A stretch of DNA of 64,000 nucleotides from Ruegeria sp. THAF57 (GTDB lineage: Bacteria; Pseudomonadota; Alphaproteobacteria; Rhodobacterales; Rhodobacteraceae). This document shows positions 56,601 through 62,549 of the stretch, piece after piece. The number at the start of each line of letters is the position of its first letter. The first letter of the stretch is position 1. A program made the translations under genes and the position numbers. The stretch covers positions 1-64,000 of the forward strand of contig NZ_CAIWNQ010000011.1 of the NCBI RefSeq assembly GCF_903914075.1. Reading direction: 5' to 3'. The notes under the pieces are model-generated. The model was not told where the DNA came from, did no database searches, and saw nothing but the letters and a program-made list of their open reading frames with translations.

Positions 56601-57777
56601 TGACACGGCCACCATTGCCACCATTATCCGCGCCACCAATCAACGATACCAATAGGTTACCACTGGTACCGGCTGACCCCCCTGAGCCACCGATTGACTG
56701 AGCGTAGATCCCGTTCGCGTAGTCGCCCGTTGTCAGAATGCTAGCTGACGACGTAGTATTGACCACCACATTGCCGCCGCTGCCACCAAAGCCACCGTCA
56801 CCGGAAGCGCCGACCAATCCCCATTGCGAACCGCCATTGCCGCCGTTGTTCGAAACGCTCAACGCGTAAATGCCATCCGCCTCATTGCCGCTGGTTGAAA
56901 TCACTCCCCGCTGTGTGACCGTGACATTACCACCATCTGCCGAATGACCGCCCGTGCCGCCGCCCGGCGCGGCAAAACCGCTTCCGCCGTTTCCGGCTTC
57001 ACCACTTCTGCTAAAGGCGAAAATTCCCTCGTTTCCTGTTCCTGATGTCTGGATCGTACTGCCTTGGGCCTGGGTCGCATTCACGGTGCCACCTTTGCCT
57101 CCATCGCCACCATCTCGCCCATCCCAGAAGCTGAGGTACGAGTCACCACCCTGCCCGCCGTCACCACCGACGCTTCCCACTTTCCAGCCAATATTGCTGG
57201 TTGCATTGACGTTCCCCGAGAGGGTTTTTGTCTGCGTCGGGCCGGTTGCTCCGTTGCCGCCGGAACTGGGTGGCACCACAACGGCACCGTCCCGGCCATT
57301 TCTTCCATCACGGCCGTAGACAACCTGACTTACCCCATTTGGCCCTGACACGTCTTCCGGTGGGGTTACAGCACCAGGAGTTCCAGAACTGTTGAAGCTG
57401 TCATTGTATTGAGCAACGGTCAGTCGCGTGGACAAGCTGGCGGTGCCACTCGCGCCAGAGTTGCTAATCTGGGCAGTCGTTCCAGAAATGGAAACAATTT
57501 CGAAAGCAAGTGGGGGATTGTCAGAGTTATAGATGGTGTCGCCAACGTCTTTCACCAAAAACACATAACCATCAGCCGTTTCCACAAAAGCAGTTGTACC
57601 GGCGGTTGGCGTTGACGCCGGGTCAACAATTAACTCGACGACGGTTGTTTCCTTATCCGTTTCCGGGTTGGTAACAATATCATCAACTTTTGAATCAGCC
57701 GTCGGAGTTGCATGTGAAGCTGTTGAAATAAAGGCTAGAAATGCGGATACACTCAGCAGACTTGAAACTCTATTCAC
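44632..57777 (-). CDS. Giant glycine-repeat autotransporter
   Basis: A 4381-residue type V secreted protein. GTG 57777 gives the signal MNRVSSLLSVSAFLAFISTASHA with AGAGGG seven bases upstream; a longer TTG frame (57843) adds only a poor extension. A Gly/Asp collagen-like stretch (GRDGRNGRDG) is followed by a passenger of about fifty repeats, each about 67 residues, built around QSxGGGGGNGG and TTGDxSxGxxxQS. The C-terminal roughly 300 residues are a beta-barrel: AGMRLPVGDELYAGFALGYD through LQVGLGVGIQF, ending in Phe as barrel proteins do. Function of the passenger is unknown; adhesion, surface coat or biofilm roles are likely. The length is extreme. All frames opposite it are artefacts of its GC-rich codons. 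Confidence 0.93.
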   Translation of the reverse strand: MNRVSSLLSVSAFLAFISTASHATPTADSKVDDIVTNPETDKETTVVELIVDPASTPTAGTTAFVETADGYVFLVKDVGDTIYNSDNPPLAFEIVSISGTTAQISNSGASGTASLSTRLTVAQYNDSFNSSGTPGAVTPPEDVSGPNGVSQVVYGRDGRNGRDGAVVVPPSSGGNGATGPTQTKTLSGNVNATSNIGWKVGSVGGDGGQGGDSYLSFWDGRDGGDGGKGGTVNATQAQGSTIQTSGTGNEGIFAFSRSGEAGNGGSGFAAPGGGTGGHSADGGNVTVTQRGVISTSGNEADGIYALSVSNNGGNGGSQWGLVGASGDGGFGGSGGNVVVNTTSSASILTTGDYANGIYAQSIGGSGGSAGTSGNLLVSLIGGADNGGNGGRVTVSHGGAIETEGDFSRGIVAQSIGGGGGSGGTSGGLVSLSLGGVGSNGGSGSAVSVTVQGTGSILTLGKGSDGVMAQSIGGSGGTGANSFGLVAIGGTGSKGGTGAAVSVRNFGRIVTTGDGARGIIAQSIGGGGGDGGSSGGMVSVGGKGNGGGSGSTVTIVNDGIITTTGDDAMGVLAQSIGGGGGNGGSSGAVGAFVGVAIGGDGGSGGAGGNVNVTLSDTNNSQPSAIQTSGDRSTGVFAQSVGGGGGNGGGAVSVAVGAFGAASVSVGGSAGNGGDGGNVTLSGGGSASVQTGGDDAIGVMLQSVGGGGGNGGYAVSVAASGGPVSGSIAVGVGGEGGTGGKGGSVTIGQFNSSGVATAAGFEGTVVTTGNRSTGMLFQSVGGGGGNGGLAVAATGGASALFSGNVSVGIGGQAGSAGNGGVVRVYTDANVTTTGTSSTAMIAQSVGGGGGNGGGSIAAGISASAGAAVGINVGVGGDGGGGGTGGNVTLVAGGNSIETSGAFSSGVVAQSVGGGGGNGGYSVGASADFGGAAAGSVSVALGGQAGVGGAGGTVKAQVDADVTTRGDDSGAVVVQSIGGGGGNGGFSVAAGLAAGGAGAGTVDIGLGGSGGTGGAGGTVTGVRVNGDVQTEGQRSTGVVVQSIGGGGGNGGFNVTAGVAGGGAGAGTIGVGLGGSGAAGGNGGIVEGQVAGNVSTFADSSGGVVFQSIGGGGGNGGFNVTAGIAGAGAGGGAVSVGLGGSGSGGGIGQAVTGRVTGTVTTRGTDSTAILAQSVGGGGGNGGFNISASIAGAGVGSGAVSVGLGGDGGTGATGGTVNLTSTNSVVTTGDRSSGVVAQSVGGGGGKGGFNVSASVQGSGTAGAGVSVGLGGSGAGGGDGSAVVGRSTNSVETQGDHSSGVVAQSIGGGGGNGGFNVAPALSGAGTASGAVSVGLGGSGGTGGAGGTVSLTSSGTILTDGFASSGFVAQSIGGGGGNGGFNVSPSVSGAGTGAAALSVGLGGSGEGGGDGSQVVASTSADVVTKGASSVGILAQSVGGGGGNGGFNVSPALAGAGTGSGAISVGLGGSGGGGGTGGVVDLTVANSVRTEGEHSSAVVAQSIGGGGGNGGFNVSASVGGAGTGSGSAAVGLGGRGEGGGNASAVTADISGNLETRGDGSTGLLAQSVGGGGGNGGMNISVAVAAAGTGSGGASVGLGGASGTGGNGGTAEATLTGNVLTAGDESTGIVVQSLGGGGGNGGLNVSATVTAAGKGSGGASVGLGGSGGSGGNSAAATGTVVGNVTTSGDNAGGVVVQSAAGGGGNGGLNVSAAVNFSGTGGGAVAVGIGGSGGDGGNASTATGSVTGDVVTAGENATGVLVQSVGGGGGNGGVNISGAISIARTGSGAAGIGVGGFGGSGGTSAAVSNTFAGNVSTGGARSAGIIAQSLGGGGGNGATNISGAISVASNFSGGLGIGVGGFGGDGGAADNVTQQVTGNLMTTGADSVGILTQSLGGGGGNGGTNISAALSLSRSTNAAVGIGVGGFGGGGADAGSLVQSTVTGGVTTTGDRSTAILTQSLGGGGGNGGTNISASLGISQQNGGAISLGVGGFGGGAGNSGDVVSTLRSATVASDTTSIVTTGADSIGVMAQSIGGGGGNGGLNVSGAVNLTGKSGAAVGLGLGGFGGGGGDAGAVTLDVASDVATAGDGSHGLFAQSLGGGGGTGGVNISGSLALTKPSGSDTIFSVAAGVGGFGGSGGDASSVDLDYTGNIETVPMTLQSDGTYEADLQSGASGIIAQSLGGGGGNGGTNVSGGIAISGKPGAGQTDSSKSYAVVVGVGGFGGGGGDAGDVDVNIGAGSTITAHGTGQSGLLAQSLGGGGGNGGLNVSGGIVSDSSLIVGVGGFAGDGGKAGDVTVTSQADIIVTTNPDDISIPDDTTFESKLRDFLGDTIVDDTEELASTYGLERLFIDMGVFNEEKPDTDGSAGLMAQSIGGGGGNGGLNVSGGIALSKDGKIPSVTFGVGGFGGDGNISGDVEVDHLGSVTVAGNWKHGVLAQSIAGGGGNGALNVTGQLNYGDSNNSDGKTDLSIVGGLGGHGGTGSDAGDVSVTQTGEITTNGYHARGIFAQSIGGGGGTGGINATFVGTKDSSPIAMGIGGFGGGGGDAGDVTVARGTAGAAAGTITTDGAGSHGIEASSIGGGGGDAGINAVVGISKTNGNKSNGGTGDSTDRKTPTNTGVDDSVIANYNKVLDELEGKTNPADSSGNKTGVSAVVAIGGDAGTAGDGGEVDIDHYGDVVTLQDGSHGVFGQSIGGGGGNAALNLGMTYELSSDQTNKGFGIAVGGGTGEGGVGGAVDVRNTGDITTSGADSHGLFAQSVGGGGGNAGYNSASTAVDGGNINIQIGRTGGTGGSGGDVYASSDGVISTSGNRSYGFFAQSIGNGGGNSSSISASIGTPKTGDSKGNKASVSVGLEGGLGGAAGDVTASVQGLVVTQGSDAHAVFAQSVGGGGGNGGKASNSAGGGISASLSIGGTGGTGGVGGKVDVTNLADIGTFGDRSVGIMAQSIGGAGGTGGMVQAGQSNLDTIKSFVKPSTVGTAASVNIGGTGGVGMTSDTVTVVSEGFIRTSGTMAHAIFAQSVGGGGGMGGLVENRIINLRKEIGNTATLSIGGNGGTGASSAAVSVTNRDAIRTTGDKSIGIYAQSVGGGGGDAQQVRNIVLGRSSDGATTNAILIGGTGGSGATASTVTVVNETDASIVTSGEESHGIFAQSVGGGGGNGGSTISVDGRYGGAEASTRRAIQFGLGGSGGDGGTGSDVSVTNASTIMTSGARAHAILAQSIGGGGGNGGSSITGTVRLKTGDSSSPTAQLNIGGSGGSGHKAGNVTVTNNGNIQVDGEGAYGILAQSVGGGGGNGGFAVSMDVNDLKNTMTGKSFSKIALGGSGGSGADGGDVVVNHTGTIVVNAENGYGIYAQSVGGGGGTAGYSVSSPLVSVLDYTISQVLGAREGSTGTAGSATVNSTGDILVTGAGSEAIFVQTVNGGGGNVDTFTDFKAPSVARARSVGTGTVVSSDIALGGTEVSGMAGNDIEQSHTGNLATRSDRSTALMLQSVGGGGGSSSTTVGVDDGDGIDLSARLGAINTDDASGGDINSNRDGDVGTDGAFSSAGSAQSIGGGGGKLLLNSESGGNAGDNRIASVILGADPSFRNNGGDISLSLNGDVFTSGESSFGQSVQSIGAGGGEVVIAGLGRAEVTLGAQDDSTGAGGAVDIANVGNVTTSGAGSHGFVLQSIGGGGGLVSTDLDASQVSVTLSARNGGDGGDISFAQTGDIMTTGENAIGVIAQSLGGGGGIVDSVFRGAAGGAGVGGAVDLSFDGNALSVGEGGIAVFAQSEGRDGADALTLGLNGVVIGGTGDAGTVASVVMAGGTNNALMLSDQSVLLAGNRQIVNAGEGNDQISLAGAALGNLNLGGGTNGLTVEQGGSFYALDTVDLGADGLLQVNGSLVLGAEANMNAALSPNVRASAFTFTENASQTTNLNGSIAFGPTASSVFDAYFLTSGASGGQSDLITATGDATIGGTLSPRLNTLQRALPLVIIDPVGAAADAGTTIQDTVVLDYSIGLNGSTSDGSSVDLVITPDYSTPGMNRNQASVGDYITQVLNGQGSAPQGEMFALIGNMQTEAEVIAAIDSFTTSDYAADAVDAYYGTRQFADVLHNCERYTDYQTGDDPRRCVWFSGGRSFVDRSAIRYYEELDINNTNLTAGMRLPVGDELYAGFALGYDQISLRNGADYNATGDRYNLGASLTKYISSWELAAMLSGGWSDYDTQRPGGISGTLPNGTVVDTTGVNSIKHKMNHVNLRLSFAYDYRFAGGNSYLRPELALDATRLATESNGDATLSGIVLQDTNEMFYSMTPSLEIGTEQYLTPRQKLRASLRAGVIISSDDVVSVRAGFAGASAADGGFTNTSYVGDTHGLVSAELGLYAIDDSSFVNLNVDHLFGDSTESLQVGLGVGIQF
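46480..56710 (-). repeat. About fifty tandem glycine-rich repeats in the autotransporter passenger
   Basis: I counted about 51 occurrences of the core QS[IVL]GGGGGNGG-like motif, roughly one per 200 bases. Units differ in the residues after the core: G[FL]N[VI] in the middle, STTV or SSS toward the C-terminal end. Copies near the middle (e.g. around 52,000-54,500) are the most alike, which suggests recent duplication or gene conversion there. Confidence 0.85.
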
Positions 57778-58182
57778 CCGCAAACCCTCTACCAAAACAC
57801 CCAGTCTTACACAGGAAGAGGAACCACTCTGTCGTAAAGACAAAGCGTGATCTGCGTCCTCCCCATCACCTTGAAATGCACTCTACGCACTCGCCCAAGG
57901 ACAAAAAACTGACAAAAAGTTAACACCTCTCAGTTTCGTGAACTGCATGGCGGAAATGCAACATCTAGGATGAATCTATTAAATTATCCGAATATTATGG
58001 TGAAAAAAGGTTCGGCGAAGCCGGCTTGGCTTGATCAAACTTGCCGCCACTTCACAACCTAAGGGTTTTAATCCAATATGGCGGGTTTCAGCGTCTGTCG
58101 CAAGGCAAGTGGGACCTGGAACTTTGCTGAGAAATTGGCAGCCACGCCTTAAGAAAGGATACCTCAGCCCGACTTGACGACC
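57778..58182. other. Upstream region of the autotransporter
   Basis: No gene is visible in these about 405 bases. It holds the autotransporter's 5' region and the 3' end of the DUF2189 transcript, both on the minus strand. The middle part (57970-58010) is AT-rich with a run TAAATTATCCGAATATTA and may carry promoter elements. A perfect short palindrome AAGCCGGCTT lies at about 58018-58027. No convincing terminator or ncRNA was seen. Confidence 0.4.
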
Positions 58183-59001
58183 TCATTCACCTGCCGGAGG
58201 CAGAGCCTTTTGATAAAGGTGCCAGGTCGTGTGACCAAGGATGGGCAGGGTTAAGATCAGCCCCAGAAACGCTGGAACCAACGACAACAGCATAGTGACC
58301 GAAATGATCGCCGCCCAACTGAGCATGACCAGCGGGCTTTCCGTCACCACGCGGATTGACGTCAGCATTGCTGTGACGAAATCGGTTTCCCGATCAAGCA
58401 ACATGGGCATGGCCACGACCGTCACTGAAAATAGAACAGTCGACAAAAACGCGCCTGCGCAGGTCCCGATTACAAGAAAGGTCCAGCCTTGCGGCGTAAA
58501 GAATATGGTGTTCAGGAACCCGTCAAAATTCGAAAAAGAGGCATCTTTCAGAATAATCGCCAGCCATAGCCGTATCTGATATATCCACACCCAGAAGATG
58601 AACAGGGTGACAAAGGCCATCCAACCCATTTCACGTTTCCGCTGATTGGCCATGACAGTGAGGATTTCAGACCAGCCAAAGCTCTGACCCTTCTGCAACC
58701 GTCGCGACATCTCATATAATCCGGCCGCCGCGAAAGGTGCGACCAAAGGAAAGCCGACGGCGGCGGGTATAATCATCCAGATCTTACCCAGCCAGACCAG
58801 GCACCACACAAACAGAATTCCGAAAACCGCGTAGAACAGACCAAAAAAACCGCTCATCACAGGGCGCGCAAGAAAGTCTGAAAATCCAGCTTTCAATGAT
58901 GCTGAAACATCCTGCGCAGTCACCTTCCTGACCGCTTGTATGGACGGTTGGGACTGGGCCGGGCTATCCGGCGGTGTGGAACCTGCAGTTTTAGGTGCCA
59001 T
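58183..59001 (-). CDS. DUF2189 integral membrane protein
   Basis: A 272-residue protein of the DUF2189 family with about six membrane helices, including VMSGFFGLFYAVFGILFVWCLVWLG, MIIPAAVGFPLVAPFAAAGLYEMSRRLQKG and LSTVLFSVTVVAMPMLLDRETDFVTAMLTSIRVV. ATG 59001 was chosen for the excellent GGAAGGAG site; the open frame to 59151 has no other support. DUF2189 proteins lack an assigned function. It is divergent from the ABC transporter operon. Confidence 0.88.
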   Translation of the reverse strand: MAPKTAGSTPPDSPAQSQPSIQAVRKVTAQDVSASLKAGFSDFLARPVMSGFFGLFYAVFGILFVWCLVWLGKIWMIIPAAVGFPLVAPFAAAGLYEMSRRLQKGQSFGWSEILTVMANQRKREMGWMAFVTLFIFWVWIYQIRLWLAIILKDASFSNFDGFLNTIFFTPQGWTFLVIGTCAGAFLSTVLFSVTVVAMPMLLDRETDFVTAMLTSIRVVTESPLVMLSWAAIISVTMLLSLVPAFLGLILTLPILGHTTWHLYQKALPPAGE

Positions 59002-59174
59002 GTCACACTCCTTCCAAGCCATGATACTGCGCTCAAGCTTTTGCTTCCAGCCTGTGCGTTGAAATTGACGTCTGTCTTGGAAGCCGGGCACCCAAGCCCA
59101 TACGACTGTTGCCCTAGACAAATCCGCCTGCCCGTAAGAACCTGTGCGCAATCAAAAAATAGGGAGTCGTTTAG

Positions 59175-59999
59175 ATGAAACTGATTGCTTGCACGGCTTT
59201 GACCGCAATTGTCTCTGCAACCGCAGCGTTTGCTGCAGGCGACGGGACGTGCGCGGCAGGGAAAACACTGACCGAAGGCACGCTGACGATCGCGACCGGA
59301 AACCCGGCCTATTATCCTTGGGTTATGAACGACGCACCAGAAAGCGGGGAAGGGTTTGAAGCCGCTGTCGCCTACGCCATCGCCGAAAAAATGGGTTTCG
59401 GGAAAAACAACGTCACGTGGGTTCGCACAAGTTTTGACGAGGCGATCCAGCCCGGAGCCAAAAACTTTGACTTCAACATGCAGCAATACTCGATCACGCC
59501 TGAACGCGAGGAAATGGTCGATTTCAGCTTGCCTTACTACACGTCTGCCATGGCAGTTCTGACCACCCAGAATGTTGTCGATGCAGGTGCTCAAGCAACC
59601 TTGGACAGTCTCAAGGGGCTGAAATGGGGCGCGGTGGCCACCACCACGGCGATTCCCATGTTGAACGAGGTGATCCAGCCCTCGGATGAGCCGCTGCTTT
59701 ACAACGACAACGCCGATGTGAACGCCGCCATCATGGCGGGCCAGATTGATGCCGCACTCTATGACTTACCGACTGCGCTGTATCTGTCGGCCGTTGTGGT
59801 GGAAGGTGGCGCCTTGCTGGGACAGTTCCCTCCGGATCAATCAGAAAGTCCCGACCAGTTCGGCCTTTTGATGGAAGACGGCAGCGCGCTGAGGGAATGT
59901 GTCGATGCGGCCATCACGGAGCTGACCGAAAGCGGTGAACTTGCGGCCATAGAAGCGCAATGGCTGTCCGAGGCGACGGGTGTGCCGGTCATCAAATAA
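59175..59999 (+). CDS. ABC transporter solute-binding protein, family 3
   Basis: A 274-residue periplasmic receptor. The signal peptide is MKLIACTALTAIVSATAAFA, with AGGGAG eight bases before the ATG. EGTLTIATGNPAYYPWVMND, GEGFEAAVAYAIAEKMGFG and FDEAIQPGAKNFDFNMQQYSITPEREEMVDFSLPYY match the amino-acid-binding family. It is followed directly by permease and ATPase genes. The ligand is probably a polar amino acid or derivative; the sequence does not identify it. Confidence 0.9.
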   Translation: MKLIACTALTAIVSATAAFAAGDGTCAAGKTLTEGTLTIATGNPAYYPWVMNDAPESGEGFEAAVAYAIAEKMGFGKNNVTWVRTSFDEAIQPGAKNFDFNMQQYSITPEREEMVDFSLPYYTSAMAVLTTQNVVDAGAQATLDSLKGLKWGAVATTTAIPMLNEVIQPSDEPLLYNDNADVNAAIMAGQIDAALYDLPTALYLSAVVVEGGALLGQFPPDQSESPDQFGLLMEDGSALRECVDAAITELTESGELAAIEAQWLSEATGVPVIK

Positions 60000-60860
60000 A
60001 TGGACGAAACATCGTTGCAAAAAGGCGTAGCCGAGCGTTCGGCTACAACACCCACGCGGCGCGAGGTCTACGAGGCCGGGATACGGCGCCGATCCAACCG
60101 GATCGCGCTGATCTCGACGGTCAGCGTTGTCCTTGCGCTGTTCGTTCTGGTTCCTCTCGCCCCCGGTTGGGAAGCGGTTCAGCGCGCCTTTTTCAACGGC
60201 AGGGTGTTCACGGCAACATTTCCCGGGTTACTTGAAGCCTTTCTTCTGAACGTGATGATCTTTGCGTGGTCCGCGCCGCTGATCGCGATCACTGGCCTTG
60301 CCATCGCGCTGTGTCGGGACGCCCGCGCGCCCGCGTTGTTTCCACTGCGATTATTCGGGATCGCATATACCGACATCTTCCGCGGCCTGCCCGTGGTGCT
60401 TGTCATCTACATTATCGGCTTTGGCATACCCGGTCTGGGCCTGCCAAGACCTTGGAACAGCCCGTATATCTGGGGAACCTTGGCGCTGGTTCTGGTCTAT
60501 TCTGCGTACGTGGCCGAGGTGATCCGTTCGGGCATCGATTCGATCCACCATTCACAACGCGCGGCGGCGGCTTCACTGGGCCTCAGCGATCGGGACACCA
60601 TGCGCTATGTCGTGCTGCCCCAGGCCATTCGCAATGTGGTTCCCGCCAATATGAACCTCTTCATCGCCTTGCAGAAAGACGTGGCACTGTTGTCCTTTAT
60701 CGGCCCGGTGGAGATTTTTCGTCAGGCAGGTGTCTATAAATCGCTCTACGCCAATTTCACGCCCTATGTCGGCGCTGCGCTGATCTTTCTGGCATTGACC
60801 ATACCTGCGACACGATACGCGGATTACCTGATGAACAAACAAAACAAGGCGCGCACATGA
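60000..60860 (+). CDS. ABC transporter permease, polar amino-acid type
   Basis: A 286-residue permease of the HisMQ type with a long soluble N-terminus (about 55 residues) and five to six membrane segments. The ABC-interaction loop is [37 protein letters not shown] single permease gene suggests a homodimeric channel. It begins with no spacer after the receptor stop, and its stop overlaps the ATPase start (ATGA). Confidence 0.9.
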   Translation: MDETSLQKGVAERSATTPTRREVYEAGIRRRSNRIALISTVSVVLALFVLVPLAPGWEAVQRAFFNGRVFTATFPGLLEAFLLNVMIFAWSAPLIAITGLAIALCRDARAPALFPLRLFGIAYTDIFRGLPVVLVIYIIGFGIPGLGLPRPWNSPYIWGTLALVLVYSAYVAEVIRSGIDSIHHSQRAAAASLGLSDRDTMRYVVLPQAIRNVVPANMNLFIALQKDVALLSFIGPVEIFRQAGVYKSLYANFTPYVGAALIFLALTIPATRYADYLMNKQNKART

Positions 60861-61588
60861 CGGCGAAGTTATCCTTGCGCGGGGTACGAAAGCGATTCGA
60901 CGACCACGAAGTCTGCAAAGGCATTGATCTTGATATCGCTGAGGGTGAGATGGTGTGCCTGATCGGCGCCTCTGGCTCAGGCAAGTCCACGCTTCTGCGC
61001 TGTATGAACCTGTTGGAACCGATTGACGATGGTTCGATCTGGCTGGACGGGACAGATATTTCCGAGCCGGGCCTGGACCCTCAGCCTGTACGCCAGCAGA
61101 TCGGCATAGTCTTTCAAAGCTATAATCTGTTTCCGCATATGACAGCGGCGGAAAACGTGATGCTTGCCCCGCGTCGCGTGCGTGGGCTGAGCAGAGAAGA
61201 CCTTCGCCCGCGGGTCACGCAACTTTTTACCCGTTTCGGTCTGGGTGAACGGATGGATCACTATCCGGATCAGCTGTCAGGGGGGCAGCAGCAACGTGTG
61301 GCAATCATCCGGGCGCTTGCGATGGAACCGCAGATCATGCTGTTTGACGAGATTACAAGCGCGCTGGACCCTGAACTGGTCGGCGAAGTTCTAGACGTGC
61401 TTCGCGACCTGCGAAAACAGGGGATGACCATGGTTCTTGCCACGCACGAGATGGGCTTTGCACGTGAACTGGCCGACAAGGTGTGTTTCCTTGACGCGGG
61501 CCGAATCCTGGAACAAGGCCCGCCAGAAACGCTTTTCTCCAACCCCAGCGAGCCCAGAACCAAGGCCTTTCTTGCCCGCGTACTTTAA
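60857..61588 (+). CDS. ABC transporter ATP-binding protein, amino-acid type
   Basis: A 243-residue ATPase. Walker A is [10 protein letters not shown]-loop [20 protein letters not shown], signature [17 protein letters not shown], Walker [22 protein letters not shown], and switch His in [15 protein letters not shown]. This is typical of the GlnQ/HisP class. It completes a three-gene importer operon. The C-terminus [13 protein letters not shown] is usual for the class. Confidence 0.95.
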   Translation: MTAKLSLRGVRKRFDDHEVCKGIDLDIAEGEMVCLIGASGSGKSTLLRCMNLLEPIDDGSIWLDGTDISEPGLDPQPVRQQIGIVFQSYNLFPHMTAAENVMLAPRRVRGLSREDLRPRVTQLFTRFGLGERMDHYPDQLSGGQQQRVAIIRALAMEPQIMLFDEITSALDPELVGEVLDVLRDLRKQGMTMVLATHEMGFARELADKVCFLDAGRILEQGPPETLFSNPSEPRTKAFLARVL

Positions 61589-61681
61589 CACGGCAATGTG
61601 CGGTCTTTCATACTGAGCATTGAAGTTCACCGGACCACGCGTCCTCGCAAACACAACTATTGTCGTTTGATTTCAATTTGG

Positions 61682-61763
61682 TGCGGGTGGAGGGACTTGA
61701 ACCCCCACGCCTTGCGGCGCCAGAACCTAAATCTGGTGCGTCTACCAATTTCGCCACACCCGC
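61682..61763 (-). tRNA. tRNA-Leu (anticodon UAG)
   Basis: The minus strand folds into a class II tRNA. Acceptor arms GCGGGTG and CACCCGC pair perfectly, a discriminator A follows, and the T-loop reads GGTTCAAGTCC. The anticodon loop is TTTAGGT in the stem CCAGA/TCTGG, giving UAG, which reads CUA/CUG-type Leu codons. The long variable arm expected of tRNA-Leu is present. CCA is not encoded. Confidence 0.95.
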
Positions 61764-62130
61764 ACGATGACCGGGTCAATAGCAAAGCTTGAAACTAAGT
61801 GCGAGGGGGAAAGTGCAGCCTTTCTCAATATTCTTTGCAACCTGTCTGCACCCTTTCTTGGCTTCACACAAATCGCTGCACGAAGAGCCGTCTAAAAGTG
61901 GGGAAGCAGTCAATAAAACCAGTTTGAAAACATGCAATGCCTTTCTAAGTGAAAGCGCGGCACAGCCACCGCATCACAATTGCGCCACAATTCAAACGCC
62001 AAAAAATCTTATTCGCGTCAAACAAATTCCGCCTTGGGGGTCATTGATGTGCGTGTGGACTTACTGAGTCTTTTTGCCTTCGGGCGCTGTACGAGTTCTA
62101 TCTGCTCAACTCAAAAACAAGGGCTTAACC
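61764..62130. other. Intergenic region between tRNA-Leu and the dynamin locus
   Basis: No gene is supported here. It should carry the tRNA promoter (minus strand) and the promoter of the small gene at 62131. CACAATT occurs twice, 11 bases apart (61975 and 61986), and the stretch 61900-62040 is AT-rich. No terminator or structured RNA was recognised. Confidence 0.35.
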
Positions 62131-62547
62131 GTGACCAATATGATGACTTCCGCTGCTGCCGAGCAAGACGCAATTGGTCTTGCACGCGAGAGCTTTCTCG
62201 GTGAACTCAAGACCCTGAGCCGCGACCACCCCGACACGGGATTTGGTGTCGCGCTTCGCACACATTCGGGTGGCCACTATTTACTTGCTAACTCGCGTAT
62301 GCCGCTGCCAGAAACCAAATCCGCCGGGTTCCCGACCGGACGCAGCGTAGCTTGTCTTGAGAACAGCGAGCAATTCAGCTCTATCGAAGTTCTGGCTGAT
62401 GAGACCGCCTTCGACAAGATTTCCCCCAGCGCCGAGGCCGCAATTTTGGGCAACGCCCTGAATTTGATTGCCCGCATTGATCTGCTGACCAGCACCCAAG
62501 CCGATCAGGTACAGCATCACATGGCGGCAACAGGAACCGGAGGCTAA
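62131..62547 (+). CDS. Small unknown protein upstream of a dynamin-like GTPase
   Basis: A 138-residue protein I do not recognise. GTG 62131 has AAGGG seven bases upstream; ATG 62140 or 62143 are alternatives. It has no signal peptide or membrane segment. Segments look alpha/beta: ARESFLGELKTLSRDHPDTGFGVALRTHSGGHYLLAN, SIEVLADETAFDKISPSAEAAILGNALNLIARIDLLT. The stop lies two bases before the dynamin-like gene, so it is very likely a functional partner, perhaps a regulator or adaptor. Not essential to assume homology to a known family. Confidence 0.65.
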   Translation: MTNMMTSAAAEQDAIGLARESFLGELKTLSRDHPDTGFGVALRTHSGGHYLLANSRMPLPETKSAGFPTGRSVACLENSEQFSSIEVLADETAFDKISPSAEAAILGNALNLIARIDLLTSTQADQVQHHMAATGTGG

Positions 62548-62549
62548 TC

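Noticed and set aside
46480..56710. Regular repeat array resembling a CRISPR or satellite
   Set aside because: The period (about 200 bases) tracks a protein repeat with intact frame and varied third positions; no short identical repeats with unique spacers.
61975..61992. CACAATT direct repeat as an operator
   Set aside because: Only two short copies in AT-rich DNA; likely chance.
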